A DNA stretch of 64,000 nt from positions 744,001 through 808,000 of the forward strand of contig NZ_JAHUZG010000002.1 in assembly GCF_019218285.1 (NCBI RefSeq), read 5' to 3'. Position 1 is the stretch's first letter. Each line of letters starts with the position of its first letter. The position numbers were made by a program, and so were the translations under genes. Shown one piece after another: positions 63,964 through 64,000 of this stretch. Below the pieces are notes generated by a model. The model made no database searches. It was not told where the DNA came from and was given only the letters and a program-made list of their open reading frames with translations. The stretch comes from Antarctobacter sediminis (GTDB lineage Bacteria > Pseudomonadota > Alphaproteobacteria > Rhodobacterales > Rhodobacteraceae).

Positions 63964-64000
63964 TTACCCGGTCCCCGTCTGGGTGGTGCGCAGATGGTCC
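63964..64000 (-). CDS. 3' end of an upstream gene, probably type I secretion ABC exporter
   Basis: Only the last 11 codons are in the window, reading DHLRTTQTGTG and a stop that abuts the HlyD-type start codon. In type I secretion operons the ABC transporter gene precedes the adaptor, so that identity is inferred from order only. Confidence 0.4.
   Translation of the reverse strand, partial: DHLRTTQTGTG

Overview
The window is a GC-rich chromosomal segment from an alphaproteobacterium, most likely a Rhodobacteraceae (Roseobacter-group) species. This is inferred from an RpoHII-type sigma factor, CIRCE-controlled groES, the COQ9 and DUF2927 families, a GlnD/MurJ/PLD-like/TrpS neighbourhood and many small family-specific membrane proteins. 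Almost all of it is densely packed housekeeping DNA. No insertion sequence, prophage, CRISPR array, rRNA or tRNA gene was recognised.

Layout. 1-4.1 kb: 5' end of groES with a CIRCE operator, then lactate dehydrogenase, a DedA protein, an EamA exporter and a DUF2161 nuclease-like protein. 4.2-12 kb: a TraB/GumN protein, M3 oligopeptidase, the coaBC-dut-moeB run, and an rpoHII-chaN pair behind a candidate RpoE-type promoter. 12-17.8 kb: a GST with a C-terminal metal-finger-like module, comM, and the rsmI-yraN-gshB-hydrolase operon. 17.8-27 kb: an LpoA-like lipoprotein, glnD, murJ, a PLD-like protein and a rhomboid-like protein that have both lost their catalytic residues, and trpS. 27-33.5 kb: ruvC-ruvA-ruvB, a DUF1127 gene followed by two hairpins, prmA and a ferric-reductase-like protein. 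33.5-43 kb: a MATE/MFS pair, a cupin, a YeeE/YedE thiosulfate-type transporter, hemE/hemC (divergent), DUF2189, quinone oxidoreductase and COQ9. 43-53 kb: rpsU, a DUF900 hydrolase, a DacA-type carboxypeptidase with SPOR domain, clpS, an RsmC-like methyltransferase, an SDR lacking its catalytic lysine, hemF, rluE, tadA and an RluB-like synthase.

The most distinctive region is 53.0-61.1 kb. It holds a run of same-strand genes: a 65-aa two-helix membrane protein, an XpaC-family protein, a 29-aa single-helix microprotein, a second XpaC-family protein, TelA, a DUF2927 lipoprotein, an SPFH-GYF protein and a DUF3228 protein. A zinc-ribbon membrane-anchored protein follows after one gene on the opposite strand. 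TelA and XpaC families are known to associate; this extended module looks like a membrane-surface stress or envelope system whose biochemistry is not established. A perfect 9-bp inverted repeat spans the first start codon.

The window ends with a fructokinase-like kinase, dtd, a 75-aa protein with a twin-arginine-like leader, and an HlyD-type adaptor of a type I secretion system whose upstream partner is cut by the window edge.
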